From JBFXAN01 sp050184225 (GTDB lineage Bacteria; Chloroflexota; Dehalococcoidia; CAUJGQ01): a stretch of 22,219 bases of DNA. The notes beneath the pieces are model-generated. The model saw nothing but the letters and a program-made list of their open reading frames with translations, searched no databases and had not been told where the DNA came from. The translations under genes were made by a program, and so were the position numbers. The stretch spans positions 1 through 22,219 of the forward strand of contig JBFXAN010000107.1 in NCBI GenBank assembly GCA_050184225.1, read 5' to 3'. Each line of letters begins with the position of its first letter. Within the stretch, counting starts at the first letter, position 1. Positions 15,308 through 22,219 of this stretch are shown one piece after another.

Positions 15308-15949
15308 ATGGCGATGGCACAGCCCCAGGCAGACATCATCCCGGTCCAGGATCTCAACATCGACCAGGACCTCAAGAACAACCTGCTCGTGTCCTCGGTG
15401 GATACGGTGTTGAACTGGGCGCGTAGTTCGTCGCTGTGGCCGGCGATGTTCGGCCTCGCTTGCTGCGCGATCGAGATGATCGCCTCGGCCACCTCGCGCT
15501 ATGATCTCGCCCGCTTCGGTGCGGAGATCTTCCGCGCATCGCCGCGCCAGGCGGACCTGATGATCGTCGCCGGGACCGTCACATGGAAAATGGCGCCGGC
15601 CGTGCGCCGCGTCTACCTGCAGATGGCCGAGCCGAAGTGGGTGATCGCGATGGGCGGTTGCGCGATCATGGGCGGTCCCTTCGCCTACGGCTATAGCACG
15701 CTGCCCGGCGTCAATCAGATCATCCCGGTCGATGTCTACGTTCCCGGCTGCCCGCCGCGGCCGGAGTCGCTGCTCACCGGTCTGATGCTGCTCCAGGAGA
15801 AGATCAAGAAGGACAGCATCGCCGGAAAGCGCGACCGGATCGAGCCGTCCGGCGACTTCACGACGATGCTCCCAGCCGACGACCCGATCCGCCGGGAGAT
15901 TGAGTCACTCTTCCCCCCATACCCGACGTTCGAGCCGGCCAAGTCGTAA
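15308..15949 (+). CDS. nuoB: NADH-quinone oxidoreductase subunit B
   Basis: Peripheral-arm subunit of respiratory complex I that carries cluster N2, the last iron-sulfur centre before quinone. The 214-residue protein has all four ligands: Cys52 and Cys53 in FGLACCAIEM, Cys118 in MGGCAIMGG, and Cys148 in VPGCPPRPE; the last gap is one residue longer than in E. coli, a common variant. The frame is open back to 15185, through the repeat, but the ATG at 15308 (GAGGA 7 nt upstream) is the real start. Unusually, it stands alone: no nuoA, nuoC or nuoD flanks it, and the next gene is on the other strand. It could be part of a split nuo set, or a second copy. Confidence 0.94.
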   Translation: MAMAQPQADIIPVQDLNIDQDLKNNLLVSSVDTVLNWARSSSLWPAMFGLACCAIEMIASATSRYDLARFGAEIFRASPRQADLMIVAGTVTWKMAPAVRRVYLQMAEPKWVIAMGGCAIMGGPFAYGYSTLPGVNQIIPVDVYVPGCPPRPESLLTGLMLLQEKIKKDSIAGKRDRIEPSGDFTTMLPADDPIRREIESLFPPYPTFEPAKS

Positions 15950-15968
15950 CCGCGAGTATCCAACGTTT

Positions 15969-16042
15969 GTCATCCTGAGCGACAGCGAAGGATCGCAGAG
16001 GTGAGTCTGCGTCCGAGATCCTTCGCTGTCGCTCAGGATGAC
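15969..16042. repeat. Perfect 26-bp inverted repeat (GTCATCCTGAGCG type)
   Basis: The arms 15969-15994 and 16017-16042 are perfect inverted copies starting GTCATCCTGAGCG and containing AGCGAC then AGCGAA. The loop has its own 5-bp stem (15995-15999 with 16006-16010). It lies between convergent genes, 19 nt after the nuoB stop and 24 nt after the HicB-DinB stop. I remember this motif as widespread in unrelated bacterial genomes, where it gives spurious short protein predictions. Confidence 0.93.
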
Positions 16043-16066
16043 ATCGTGCTTCCGGCCGTTCTCTCC

Positions 16067-16807
16067 TCAGAGGATCGGACCGCCCGGCCGGCGCGCAAGC
16101 TCGGCCAGGTGCTCCCACTCGTGTTCGAGCAGACGGCGGAGCGACTTCCGCAGCGTGCGGGGACCGCTCGATAGCTGGCGCACGGCCGCCCGCTCCTCCG
16201 GTGTGGCCGTGTGGACTCGGTCTACCGCCATCACCGCGCTCTGCCGGAGTGCCGCCGTCAGATCGATCTCACGGCGCTCGGCGGCGCCGTGGATGCGCGA
16301 GAAGCCGGGTGCGCTGCCCAGGGCGGCGGAGAGATAGGCGCCGGTTGGTCCGAGCACATGTAGAATGATTGCCCGCGCCGTGCGTGCGCTCGGCGGCTTG
16401 ACGTCGAGATCGGCGGGCGCCTGCGATTCACACCAATCCGCCAGCGCTTCGCGCATCGAGCGAAACCGATGCAGGAAGCACTCGACCTCGGCATCGGTAA
16501 TCGGGTCGAGGTCGGGGCCGAATGCGAAATACGGCGACCCGTTGCCCATCCAGCTACCGGTCGTCAGATGCTCCGCGATCCGGGTGTCGAAAACGGCTTC
16601 TCGGTCGATCGGCTCGCCGGAACGATGAAGGAAGCGGCGAAAGCACGCGATCGCCTCCGGTGTGGCCGCGATCGCATCTTCGGTAGTTGGGCCGACCGCA
16701 ATGCAGCCGAGCAGGTCAAGCACATGCACCATGGTCTTGCGCCGGCGGGGGCCGGACTCGAGATAGAGATCGTAGGTAATCATCTGGGCCGGCATTCCCT
16801 CGATCAC
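16067..16807 (-). CDS. HicB-like domain fused to a DinB-like domain
   Basis: A 246-residue two-domain protein. Residues about 9-70 look like the HicB/UPF0150 fold (ITYDLYLESG, then VHVLDLLGCIAVGPTTEDAI, then IACFRRFLHRSGE), found in HicB antitoxins. Residues about 105-240 look like a DinB/YfiT four-helix bundle with possible metal His residues in IILHVLGPTGAYL and EHEWEHLAEL; such proteins are often thiol-S-transferases or of unknown role. No HicA toxin is nearby, so antitoxin action is unlikely. The GTG at 16807 overlaps the stop of the DUF3224 gene (GTGA), suggesting coupling, but ATGs at 16795 or 16783 are possible starts. The convergent neighbour is nuoB, across a hairpin repeat. Confidence 0.78.
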   Translation of the reverse strand: MIEGMPAQMITYDLYLESGPRRRKTMVHVLDLLGCIAVGPTTEDAIAATPEAIACFRRFLHRSGEPIDREAVFDTRIAEHLTTGSWMGNGSPYFAFGPDLDPITDAEVECFLHRFRSMREALADWCESQAPADLDVKPPSARTARAIILHVLGPTGAYLSAALGSAPGFSRIHGAAERREIDLTAALRQSAVMAVDRVHTATPEERAAVRQLSSGPRTLRKSLRRLLEHEWEHLAELARRPGGPIL

Positions 16808-17220
16808 TGGTCGAAATTGTAATCGAGCGTGAGCGGCGTCGGTTGGACGTTGTGTCGGGCGACGAAGCTTCCTTCTCCCCGCAGCCCGCGTAGATCGCCG
16901 GTACCGGAGCCCGGCATCACCGTCACGCTGGCGCTGGCGACGCCATCGGTATACGTGCCGGCGTGCTTCAAGACAAAACTCCCCGATCGATCGCCGATGC
17001 GCCCGCTGATACGCTCGAAGCCGACGAAGTCGGCCGAGTTCCAGCCCTCACCATCATGGCGGTAGATCATCAGATACTGCAGCGTGCCCTCACCCTCGAC
17101 ATCGCCATGAAAGTCGTTCGTGATGCTCGAGTGCGTCAGCCGGGCACCGCCTTCATCTTCGCCGTATGGCACCTCGTCCCAATGCTTGAACGCGAAGGTC
17201 CCGATTGCACGCGTCGTCAT
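16804..17220 (-). CDS. DUF3224 domain protein
   Basis: A 138-residue protein matching the DUF3224 family: GTFAFKHWDEVPYGEDEGGA, DVEGEGTLQYLMIYRHDG, FVGFERISGRIGDRSGSFVL and, near the end, VMPGSGTGDLRGLRGEGSF. The family is predicted to form a small beta barrel like allene oxide cyclase; its function is unknown. No signal peptide, so cytoplasmic. The ATG at 17220 is chosen over TTG 17229 because GGAG lies 9 nt before it. Its stop overlaps the start of the HicB-DinB gene, giving a two-gene unit that is divergent from a WYL regulator, which is the likely controller. Confidence 0.85.
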   Translation of the reverse strand: MTTRAIGTFAFKHWDEVPYGEDEGGARLTHSSITNDFHGDVEGEGTLQYLMIYRHDGEGWNSADFVGFERISGRIGDRSGSFVLKHAGTYTDGVASASVTVMPGSGTGDLRGLRGEGSFVARHNVQPTPLTLDYNFDQ

Positions 17221-17340
17221 CGATACCAACTCCGTGTCTCATCTGTATGAAGGGCCGGCCGTTGTGGCGAAACCGACCTCGATTTCATTGTGTACGATGT
17301 ACTTGCCATCTTCTGACAGGATCAGGGCGAACCGGGTGCG

Positions 17341-18375
17341 ATGCGCGCGAGCAGATTGATCTCCATTTTGCTGCTGCTTCAGTCTCGCGGCCGGATGACC
17401 GCGCAAGAGCTAGCGGGCGAGCTCGAAGTGTCGCTGCGCACGATCTATCGCGATATGGAGTCGCTCGGTGCGGCCGGGGTGCCCGTCTACGCCGACCGCG
17501 GGCCGGCGGGTGGATTCAGCTTGGTCGACGGCTATCGCACGCGGCTGACCGGACTGACCCGTGAGGAGGCGGCCTCGCTCTTTCTCGCCGGGTTGCCCGG
17601 CCCGGCGGCAGAGCTCGGCCTAGGCACGGTCTTGGCCGCCGCCGAGTTGAAGGTGCAGGCGGCGCAGCCACCGGAACTGCGCGCCGGCGCTGGGCGGGTC
17701 CGCGAGCGGTTTCACCTCGACACGCCGGGCTGGTTTCGCGAGGCGGAGCGGCCGCCTTTTCTCACCGCCGTCGCCGGCGCCGTCTGGGATCAGCGCCCGA
17801 TCCGTGTCCACTACCAGCGATGGCGGGGCGAAGTCGAGCGATTGCTCCAGCCGCTGGGCTTGGTGCTCAAGGGCAGTGCTTGGTATCTCGTCGCCCGAAC
17901 CTCCGGTCAGACGCGCACCTATCGCGTCTCACGCATCCTCGAACTAGAAGTTCTGGAGGAGCAATTCGATCGACCGGCCGCGTTCGACCTCGCCGCCTAC
18001 TGGGATACCTGGGCACAGCAATTCAGTTCCCGGCTGTACCGTGACGAAGCGGTGGTGCGACTCTCCCCGCACGCGTTTTCGACGTTGCTGCCGAAAATGT
18101 TCGATCCATTCGTCGTTCGTGCGGCGGTCGAGAGCGCTGGGCCGCCCGACCTCGCCGGATGGCGACAGGTTGTCCTGCCGATCGAATCGATCAAGCACGC
18201 CGAGCGCGACCTGCTGCGCCTGGGAGCGGATGCGGAGGTGCTGGCGCCATCCGAATTGCGCCGGCGATTCGGTGAGGTGGGGAATGCCCTTGTCAGTATC
18301 TACCGATCTCGTGCAATGCGTTGCGATGATGAGTATCCTGAGGTTCTCTCCGTCGGAAGTGAGCCGGCGGGCTGA
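17341..18375 (+). CDS. HTH and WYL domain transcriptional regulator (YafY/DeoR-like)
   Basis: A 344-residue regulator. An N-terminal winged helix-turn-helix of the HTH_11 type (residues 3-57: RLISILLLLQSRGRMTAQEL, then EVSLRTIYRDMESLGAAGVP) is followed by the WYL ligand-sensing domain (about 140-215, with VHYQRW, QPLGLVLKGSAWYLVA and TYRVSRI) and a C-terminal WCX-type extension (about 230-325). The WYL fold binds nucleotides or other small ligands in studied cases. The ATG at 17341 has only a weak purine stretch upstream. It is divergent from the DUF3224/HicB-DinB unit across 120 nt. A GTAC-GAT-GTAC motif at 17292-17302 might be an operator. Confidence 0.9.
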   Translation: MRASRLISILLLLQSRGRMTAQELAGELEVSLRTIYRDMESLGAAGVPVYADRGPAGGFSLVDGYRTRLTGLTREEAASLFLAGLPGPAAELGLGTVLAAAELKVQAAQPPELRAGAGRVRERFHLDTPGWFREAERPPFLTAVAGAVWDQRPIRVHYQRWRGEVERLLQPLGLVLKGSAWYLVARTSGQTRTYRVSRILELEVLEEQFDRPAAFDLAAYWDTWAQQFSSRLYRDEAVVRLSPHAFSTLLPKMFDPFVVRAAVESAGPPDLAGWRQVVLPIESIKHAERDLLRLGADAEVLAPSELRRRFGEVGNALVSIYRSRAMRCDDEYPEVLSVGSEPAG

Positions 18376-18474
18376 CCGATTGCGGGTGCGGCGCCAGGGA
18401 CGATCTCAGACAAAGGACCGAGGCCGGTCAGTCCGCATGTCCCGATGTGTCTGCCCGCCAATCACGTACGCTAA

Positions 18475-20709
18475 ATGATGGACCCCGAATCCGGACACAA
18501 TGCCGCACGCGGGAATCTGATGCGTCATCTCTCCGTCCTGCGTTATCTCTTGATCTGGCCGATCTTTCGGCTGGTGGGCGATCGTGCCCGCCGACAGCTG
18601 GCGTGGCGCCTGTCCGTCTCGCATCTCTCCACGGTGCTGGCGTCGCTGGTGGCGCTCTTTCTGCTGATCTGGATGATCGCCGTGGTCGTCACCTTGATCT
18701 TCGATCCGGCCGGCGCCGAACCGGCGACGGATGCGAAGGCGGTGGCGCAGGTGCTGACCGGCGACATGGCGGTCGCGCCGCGCGGCGTCGCCACGAATCA
18801 GGATGCGCTGGGTCCGCTGCTCGGCGCGCTCGCCCGCCGGCACCTGCAGATCGACCGCGAAGCGGGTATGGCGTCGTTTGACTTCGATTCGAACACGCGC
18901 CTGGAGCATGTCCGCTCGATCTCCGTGATCTCGTCGAACGGCACGGTGCTCGTATCCAGCGATCCGTCGTTGACCGGACGGACGGCCGCGAGTATTGCGC
19001 CGGCGGCGGACAGGGTGGTGCAGCACGCGCTCGCCGGCTCGACCGACCGCCGCGAGAACAGTGTGATCCAGCAAGACGGCGATTCTGCTGCCGTCGGCGC
19101 CTATCCGCTACGCGCGCCGGACGGCGAGCGGCTCGCGGTTCTTGTGGACAAGGCGAGTCTGACCAATCCGCGTGGCTGGGAATTCCTGCGTGAATCGGCG
19201 CTGATGCTGTTGGGCGCTGCCGGCATCAACCTCCTCCTCCTGATCGTGCCGGCGACTGCCGTCGCCGCGGCGATCGGCATCCCGAAGGCGCGTTCGATCG
19301 TGCGGCCGGTGCAGGAACTCTCCGATGCCGCGCTCACCCTGGCGGACGGCGACCTCGACCGGCGGGTGACGGTGCGCGGCAACGATGAAGTGGCAGCCCT
19401 GGCCAGTAGCTTCAACCTGATGGCCGATCATTTGCAGGCAACGATCTCGAACGAAGCATCCGAACGCGTCCGCGCCGAAGAACGGACGCGGGAATTGACC
19501 GCGCTGCTTGAAATTTCCCGCATGATCACCTCGACGCTCGAATTACGGCCGCTCGTCTCGCTCCTGCTCGACCAGTTACGACATGTGATCGACTACTCCG
19601 GTGCGACGCTGATGACGCTCAGCAATGAGGTGCTCACGGTGCTCGACGCGCGGACGTTCGGTTCGGAGGAGACGGAACGAGGCATGCGCATCCCGGTCGA
19701 TGCGCGAACCCCGATCTGGCAGGCGATCACCGCGCTGCAACCGGTGATCATCGGCGATGTGCGGGGTGACGGGCCGATGGCCCGGCAGTTTCGCCGCAAT
19801 GTCGGGGCACGACTGGACACAACGCCATTCCGCTCGGTGCGCTCGTGGCTGGCCGTGCCGCTGGTCGTGAAGGATCGCGTCACCGGCATGCTCTCCGTTT
19901 CCCACCATGAGCCTGATGTCTTTACGGAACAGCACGCGCGACTGGTGCGGGCGGTGGCGGACCAGGCCGCGCTGGCGATCGAGAACGCCCGCCTCTATCA
20001 GCGGGCGTCCTCGCTGGCCGCGTTGGAGGAACGCAACCGCCTCGCGCGCGACTTGCATGATTCGGTCACCCAGTCGATCTTCAGCGTGGCGATGATGGTC
20101 CGCGCGGCGCAGATTCAATACGAGCAGAACGCTCCCGCGCTCGGCGAAACGCTGGACCGCATTCGGCTCGTTGCGGTGGACGCGCTCGCGGAGATGCGCT
20201 CGCTGATCTTTGAGTTGCGCCCCGCGCCCCTGGACGACGACGGTCTTTGTGGCGCGCTCAACAAGCTAGTGGAATCAATTCAGGTGCGCACCGACGCCCG
20301 CGTCAGCTTCTCCGCCCAGGTCGATGCCCTGCTTGCGCCCGACGCCGAGGCAGCGATCTTCCGCATCGTGCAGGAGGCGCTGGGCAACGCGGTCAAACAT
20401 GCCCGGGCGAAGTCGATCGCCGTGCGCGTTGTCGAAACCGGCGATCTCATCCAGATCCGGGTTTCCGATGACGGCACTGGCTTCGACCCGGATGCGGCCA
20501 TCGCCGCGGCGTCGTCGGCGTCAAGCAACGGTGTCGGGTTGCGGTCCATGCACGAGCGGGCGCTCGCAGCGGGCCTGGTGCTGCGGGTCGAGAGTCAGCC
20601 CACCGCCGGGACGTGCGTGGTGATCGAGGCAGAGCCGCAAGACCACGGCACGCCGCGGGCCGGCGGTGCCGCGCCGGCGTTCGTCGTCCCCGCCCCGATC
20701 GGCCGTTGA
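18475..20709 (+). CDS. Sensor histidine kinase, NarL/LytS-like class, with HAMP and GAF domains
   Basis: A 744-residue membrane kinase. TM1 (about 51-76) and TM2 (about 243-270) bracket an extracytoplasmic sensor region. A HAMP domain (about 270-325, PVQELSDAALTLADGDLDRR) and a short coiled coil lead to a GAF domain (about 343-510, ending in LAIENARLYQRA). The dimerisation/phosphorylation motif ERNRLARDLHDSVTQSIF has His528 in the HisKA_3 class. The ATPase has N-box EALGNAVKHA, G1 DDGTGFD (665-671) and G2 GVGLRSMHERA (about 686). No response regulator is beside it, so it is an orphan. The first ATG lacks a Shine-Dalgarno, and the ATG at 18520 (729 residues) is possible. The 99 nt upstream hold no gene. 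Confidence 0.93.
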   Translation: MMDPESGHNAARGNLMRHLSVLRYLLIWPIFRLVGDRARRQLAWRLSVSHLSTVLASLVALFLLIWMIAVVVTLIFDPAGAEPATDAKAVAQVLTGDMAVAPRGVATNQDALGPLLGALARRHLQIDREAGMASFDFDSNTRLEHVRSISVISSNGTVLVSSDPSLTGRTAASIAPAADRVVQHALAGSTDRRENSVIQQDGDSAAVGAYPLRAPDGERLAVLVDKASLTNPRGWEFLRESALMLLGAAGINLLLLIVPATAVAAAIGIPKARSIVRPVQELSDAALTLADGDLDRRVTVRGNDEVAALASSFNLMADHLQATISNEASERVRAEERTRELTALLEISRMITSTLELRPLVSLLLDQLRHVIDYSGATLMTLSNEVLTVLDARTFGSEETERGMRIPVDARTPIWQAITALQPVIIGDVRGDGPMARQFRRNVGARLDTTPFRSVRSWLAVPLVVKDRVTGMLSVSHHEPDVFTEQHARLVRAVADQAALAIENARLYQRASSLAALEERNRLARDLHDSVTQSIFSVAMMVRAAQIQYEQNAPALGETLDRIRLVAVDALAEMRSLIFELRPAPLDDDGLCGALNKLVESIQVRTDARVSFSAQVDALLAPDAEAAIFRIVQEALGNAVKHARAKSIAVRVVETGDLIQIRVSDDGTGFDPDAAIAAASSASSNGVGLRSMHERALAAGLVLRVESQPTAGTCVVIEAEPQDHGTPRAGGAAPAFVVPAPIGR

Positions 20710-20743
20710 CGGTAGGCGCCATCCCGGCTTCAATGGCTCTCGC

Positions 20744-20772
20744 TTGGAACGCCATCGCGTCATTGCTATGAT
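20744..20772 (+). promoter_or_regulatory. Sigma-70-type promoter of the PKD protein gene
   Basis: TTGGAA (20744-20749), a 17-nt spacer, TATGAT (20767-20772). Spacing is optimal and both hexamers match the consensus well. It is about 90 nt upstream of the ATG, so the gene is expressed independently of the kinase before it. Confidence 0.82.
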
Positions 20773-20861
20773 TCGGCACCGAATCGTAGAACGTGGTATA
20801 TCACCCCTACCGTACAGCCGTGTGTCTCGATCGACGTTCACGACCCGAAGGAGTGATCGAC

Positions 20862-22043
20862 ATGCCACTCGTTTCCCGCCGTATTGGCGTCCGCCGGCCG
20901 ATGCTGACCGGCCTTCTCTTGCTCGGTGTGCTCATGCTTGCCGTTGGCTGGAGTGAACCTTCGGCATCGGCCCAGATCCCCGGACAACTTCGGGTTTCTG
21001 CCGGCGGACCATACGTGGGCACCGTGGGGCAGCCAGTCACCTTCGTCGCGCAGATCAACACCGGCGGCCTGCCGCCCAACTCTCCGATCCAGGTCCAGTG
21101 GAGCTTTGGCGACGGCAGAACCGGGTTTGGCCAAACGGCCACCCATGTCTACACGACGGCCGGTACGTTCTCGGTCACGGTGATCGCGACCGCCGGCGCT
21201 GGCCAAACTGCTTCAAGCTCGACCACGGCGCAGATCCATCCTGGCATTACCCCGGGCCAGCTCACGGTGAACGCCGGTGGTCCCTATTCCGGACCGGCGG
21301 GTGTGCCGATCACGTTCAACGCGATCGTCGGACTGGGCGGCCGGCCGCCTGGAACGGCGGTGCAGGTGGTCTGGAACTTTGGCGACGGCAGTTCCAGCGT
21401 CGGGGTATCGACCACGCATACTTACGCTGCCGCCGGCGTCTACACCGTGACCGTGATCGCCTCGATCGGTCCAACGCAGACGGCGACGAATTCGACAACG
21501 GCGCGGATCACCGCGCCCGTGACACCGCTCGTCGTCAATCCGGGTGGACCGTATAGCGGTAGGGTCGGTCAGCCGATCACCTTCAGCGGCAGCGCCACCG
21601 GCGCGTTGCTTGGCGCAACCGTGGGGTATTCTTGGTCGTTCGGCGACGGGTCGGTCGGCAGCGGGCAGACCGTGACCCACACGTACAGCGCTCCCGGAAC
21701 CTACACGGCGACGCTGACCGTCTCCACCTCCAGCGGACAGCAGGCGTCGGCCAGCACCACCGTGACGGTCACGGCCGGCACCGACGCGATTTCGCTCACC
21801 ACCGGCTGCACCAACCTGACGCTGACCTGGCCGAACGGCACGTCGATCAGCGTCGTCGCCGGCGCGATCAGCCCGACCAGCGCCCTCAGCTCGATCTGGC
21901 GCTATGACGCTGCCCAGGGACGGTTCCTCGGGTACACGCCCACGGCGCCGTCGTTCGCCAACGACCTGCTCACGGTCAACCGGCTGGACGCTGTCTTCGT
22001 CTGCGTCAGCTCGCCCGCCACGCTGAACCGGCCGGCGCTGTAG
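20862..22043 (+). CDS. Secreted protein with three PKD domains and a Cys-containing C-terminal domain
   Basis: A 393-residue exported protein. The signal peptide is clear: a basic stretch (RRIGVRRP), a hydrophobic core (MLTGLLLLGVLMLAVGW) and an ASA-Q cleavage site after residue 37. Three PKD domains follow (43-126, 133-217, 223-304), each with GGPY at its start, W-x-F-G-D-G in the middle and H-x-Y-x-x-x-G near the end. PKD repeats are beta-sandwich spacers in surface adhesins and polymer-degrading enzymes. Residues 308-393 form a separate domain with Cys316 and Cys381, perhaps disulfide bonded, and motif IWRYDAAQGRFLGYTP. No catalytic domain or sortase signal is seen. The ATG at 20862 has GAAGGAG 8 nt upstream; the earlier ATG has none. 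Confidence 0.88.
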   Translation: MPLVSRRIGVRRPMLTGLLLLGVLMLAVGWSEPSASAQIPGQLRVSAGGPYVGTVGQPVTFVAQINTGGLPPNSPIQVQWSFGDGRTGFGQTATHVYTTAGTFSVTVIATAGAGQTASSSTTAQIHPGITPGQLTVNAGGPYSGPAGVPITFNAIVGLGGRPPGTAVQVVWNFGDGSSSVGVSTTHTYAAAGVYTVTVIASIGPTQTATNSTTARITAPVTPLVVNPGGPYSGRVGQPITFSGSATGALLGATVGYSWSFGDGSVGSGQTVTHTYSAPGTYTATLTVSTSSGQQASASTTVTVTAGTDAISLTTGCTNLTLTWPNGTSISVVAGAISPTSALSSIWRYDAAQGRFLGYTPTAPSFANDLLTVNRLDAVFVCVSSPATLNRPAL

Positions 22044-22046
22044 GAA

Positions 22047-22110
22047 GCGAACCCCTCCCCCGGCCCCTCCCCCCGCTGACGCGCGGAGCGGGGCCGGGGG
22101 AGGGGTTCGC
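22047..22110. repeat. CCCCTCCCC-type palindromic repeat, single unit
   Basis: Perfect 21-bp arms (22047-22067 and 22090-22110) enclose a 22-nt centre with the same GCTGACGCGCGGAG core as the copies at 5926-6100. It begins 3 nt after the stop codon of the PKD gene and could be its 3'-end hairpin, though no T-run follows. Confidence 0.92.
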
Positions 22111-22152
22111 GCCTCCATTTGCTCGCACGCCTCTACTTTGTGAGAATGAATA

Positions 22153-22170
22153 CGACCGACGCGTCGGTCG
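22153..22170. promoter_or_regulatory. Perfect 18-bp palindrome, probable operator
   Basis: CGACCGACGCGTCGGTCG is fully self-complementary and lies 17 nt before the ATG at 22187. GACC/GGTC-type palindromes of this size are typical TetR-family operators. A weak promoter may precede it (TTGCTC 22119-22124, 17 nt, GAGAAT 22142-22147). A terminator is less likely, because only TTTT follows after GG. Confidence 0.6.
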
Positions 22171-22186
22171 GGTTTTGAGGCGTTCT

Positions 22187-22219
22187 ATGGTCGCGCATCC
22201 AGAACAAGATCGCAGCCGT
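22187..22219 (+). CDS. Start of a gene cut by the window edge, possibly a TetR-type regulator
   Basis: Eleven open codons (MVAHPEQDRSR) up to the last base. The ATG has a good Shine-Dalgarno, GAGG with 6-nt spacing, and follows the 18-bp palindrome by 17 nt. The short, polar, Arg-rich beginning is like the tail that precedes the helix-turn-helix in TetR proteins, and the operator-like palindrome suggests autoregulation. Too little protein is visible to assign a family. Confidence 0.4.
   Translation, partial: MVAHPEQDRSR

Noticed and set aside
15858..16118. A minus-strand frame with a SFAVAQDDK-type peptide
   Set aside because: It is the translated GTCATCCTGAGCG repeat, a familiar false protein in databases.

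Overview
The window looks like chromosomal DNA from a high-GC bacterium, most likely a Chloroflexota of the Thermomicrobia/Sphaerobacter type. That assignment is an inference. It rests on the GC-rich codon use, the CIRCE-controlled hrcA-grpE-dnaK order with no dnaJ beside it, a c-di-AMP (ydaO/yuaA) riboswitch, and many intergenic palindromic repeats of kinds I remember from such genomes. No rRNA, tRNA, CRISPR array or transposase gene was seen.

Layout. 1-1250: a hairpin repeat, a GNAT acetyltransferase, and a minus-strand pair of small genes (DUF6883-like then DUF4926-like). 1511-5333: the heat-shock operon on the minus strand, with promoter, perfect CIRCE operator, hrcA, grpE, a hairpin repeat, dnaK and a rho-independent terminator. 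5388-7355: a divergent plus-strand operon of dUTPase, a MobA/MocA-like nucleotidyltransferase whose 5' end is filled by a repeat, and inorganic pyrophosphatase, coupled by ATGA overlaps. 7492-9199: a minus-strand MarR regulator followed by an acyl-CoA-dehydrogenase-fold flavoprotein. 9200-9862: a long leader region ending in a c-di-AMP riboswitch. 9863-15949: separate plus-strand genes for a membrane family-2 glycosyltransferase, a metallo-beta-lactamase-fold hydrolase, an MscS channel, a cysteine desulfurase and a lone NuoB. 16067-18375: a minus-strand DUF3224 then HicB-DinB fusion pair, divergent from a WYL (YafY) regulator. 18475-22043: an orphan NarL-class sensor kinase and a secreted three-PKD-domain protein. 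22153-22219: a perfect 18-bp palindrome followed by the first 11 codons of a cut-off gene, possibly an autoregulated TetR-type repressor.

Two things stand out. First, a c-di-AMP riboswitch leads directly to a membrane glycosyltransferase, suggesting that envelope polymer synthesis responds to the turgor/cell-wall messenger; an MscS channel gene lies 3 kb downstream. Second, eight inverted-repeat elements occur in 22 kb. They differ in sequence but share a build: two complementary arms of about 20-45 bp. Three of them are made of tandem 7-bp units and one of 8-bp units. All seven whose flanking genes can be judged start within about 20 nt of a stop codon, and in two cases the repeat itself contains the stop codon. 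This 3'-end placement, and the elements' effects on neighbouring genes (inside the heat-shock operon, and inside the 5' end of the nucleotidyltransferase), are the best candidates here for something under-described.
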